Assembly (NCBI RefSeq): GCF_004011695.2
Contig: NC_082407.1
Location: forward strand, 124,001 to 188,000
DNA from: Ascochyta rabiei
Taxonomy: Eukaryota; Ascomycota; Dothideomycetes; Pleosporales; Didymellaceae
DNA: 64,000 nt
Reading direction: 5' to 3'
Below are positions 62,201 to 64,000 of the stretch, in pieces. Every line of letters starts with the position of its first letter. The stretch's first letter is position 1. Under the pieces are notes generated by a model. That model was not told the DNA's origin. It made no database searches and saw only the letters and a list, made by a program, of their open reading frames with translations. Position numbers and translations under genes: made by a program.

Positions 62201-64000
62201 CCTAATAAAGACTAAGGTAGTAGGATACTAGATACTTAATTATATGTAGGTATATACGTATAAGCTTAATAAAAACTACTACCTACTTAAATATAAGGCG
62301 CAACTAGTAGTCTAAGGTAACTAGTAATAAAACATTACTTCTAAAGATACCTACACAGTAACACTAGCTAGCAGGTCCTTTAGAATACTTATAGCAATTT
62401 TAGCAGCACATAACCTAGAACTTAAGCAGTTTAATATTGTAACTGCTTTTATTTATATATTAATTAACAGAGAGGTCTATATAAGAATGCTACGTAGGTA
62501 TTAGAAACTAGGCATAGTCCTACAGCTACACAAGGCACTATATAGACTAAGAATCTCTCTACTCCTCTAGCAGAAGGAATTTATATCTACTCTAACAAGC
62601 TATAGATTTACAGTTGTTCCCTATAAACCCTACTACTTACTTAAGAATAGACTTACTACCTTCTTCTATATAGAAAATAATATTATAGCTTATTAACTAA
62701 CTAGAAGATATAAGGCGGACAAGGCCCTTAGCTATATTACTAACAAATACTTAATTATAGAAGGAAACAATCTATAATAGTTCCTAGGAGTAGAGATAAC
62801 CTAAGACTAAGATAACCTAAGGATCCTCCTCTTACAGGCGTTATATATTAACAAAATTAGCTCCCTAGCACATAAGACAGACATATAATATAAGACACTA
62901 ATATTAAGTATTAAGCTTCTACTAAATAAAGAGGAAGCTGCAGTATTAGAAATTAACAAATACTAGAGAAAGATTAGATCTCTCCTCTTTGCTGCAGTTA
63001 CTACTAGGCCTAACATTGCCTTTGCTACATCTAGGCTAGCACAGTTTCTAACTAACCCTAGACAGCAGCACTATAACACAGTAGATTAAGTACTATTATA
63101 CCTATAAGGAACACAAGACCTGTCCCTTACCTTTAGAGGCAACAAGCACCTAGTAGTTACTAGTAATGCATTATTTGCTAATAATACTCTTAACAGGAAG
63201 AGCTTCTAAGGATATACTATTAAACTATACAGAGGACCTATTACCTAGAAAGCTAATAAACAAGACACAGTTACTACGTTAACAACTAAAGTAGAGCTAC
63301 TTGCCCTAGCACAGGTAGCTAAGGAAGCTATCTTTATCTTATAACTATTATTAGAACTTAGCATACACCTCTTATAATTAATAATTACTATTTAATATAA
63401 TAATACCTAGACTATCTAATTAATTAATAAGGAAGTCATAAAACTCTAAACTAAACTACAATATATAGACATTTATAACTACTAGCTGTAATAAGAGGTA
63501 AATAAAGGCACTATAACAGTAACCTATGTCCTATCTACTAAGATATTAGCTAACAGACTTATAAAGGCTCTGCCTGCAAGCAAGTAGGTAACCTTCCTAA
63601 GGCAGCTAGGACTAGGGAAACATACTAAACAAAGAAAGCCAGCTAACACCTAGATAGAATTACTTAACTAAAAGCTTACTAACCTAGAGGTATAATAAGA
63701 GCTAATTATGTCTAGCTTTAAGGAGCCTTAAAGCTAAGGCGGTGTGTTAGATAACCAACCTTACTAAACCAAGTTGGGGGTTTTAAGGTTAACCTTGGTT
63801 AACTTAGGGGCTAGCGGCATACACACATAAAATCAGCCATTAAGACAGATAATTATTAAAAAAATCCCCTTTATCATCATCTTTACACATTAAGCATATT
63901 ATCTAACAAGAAGGTGTTATATTGTTTATACGTAGCTATAGATATATCTGTTATTATCTACCTTCTATATATTATATAGGTATACTTTGTTATATTTATA

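Overview
The window looks like nuclear DNA of a filamentous ascomycete, probably a dothideomycete. The evidence is short GT-AG introns of about 45-82 bp with CTNAC-like branch sites, fungal-only protein families, and blocks of transposon DNA saturated with TpA and depleted of CpA, the signature of repeat-induced point mutation (RIP). I see no tRNA, rRNA, telomere repeat or CRISPR array. Species and family names are inference from motifs read by eye; no search was run.

Layout. 1-25.5 kb is a moderate-GC segment of small genes and decayed genes, interrupted by two 2.13-kb pogo/Fot1-type DNA transposons (2729-4857, reverse; 18107-20234, forward). Its best genes are a 609-aa three-exon protein with SUMO-interaction-like motifs (6955-8887), a five-exon 2OG-Fe(II) dioxygenase broken by two stops (15419-16937) and a 422-aa protein with a PD-(D/E)XK-like core (21299-22567). 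25.5-37.0 kb is one full-length Tad-like LINE on the minus strand, bounded by a 16-bp target-site duplication, with a Copia element inserted in its ORF1. 37.0-46.9 kb is a second moderate-GC island with a conserved-looking fungal gene (40318-41807), a DUF6604-like gene (45576-46157) and decayed genes. 46.9-64.0 kb is a three-level nest: a second LINE copy contains a Copia element (47292-63908), which contains an 11.4-kb Gypsy element (49079-60495).

Main observations. First, the 11.4-kb Gypsy element carries, between pol and its 3' LTR, a second reading frame of about 1,127 codons (56775-60155). Its C-terminal part reads as a retroelement-associated 2OG-Fe(II) dioxygenase, possibly TET/JBP-like; both metal-ligand histidine codons now read TAT, as expected from C-to-T mutation. 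Second, many apparently single-copy frames between the transposons are interrupted only by TAA, TAG or TGA codons that could each come from CAA, CAG or CGA by one C-to-T change. This suggests RIP-like mutation has leaked into, or once acted directly on, the gene islands. The clearest example is a coding frame split by the first pogo element: removing the element and one TA rejoins the frame exactly. Third, the two pogo copies keep intact GC-rich inverted repeats while their transposase genes are heavily mutated, and their terminal repeat units differ in sequence but share one architecture.
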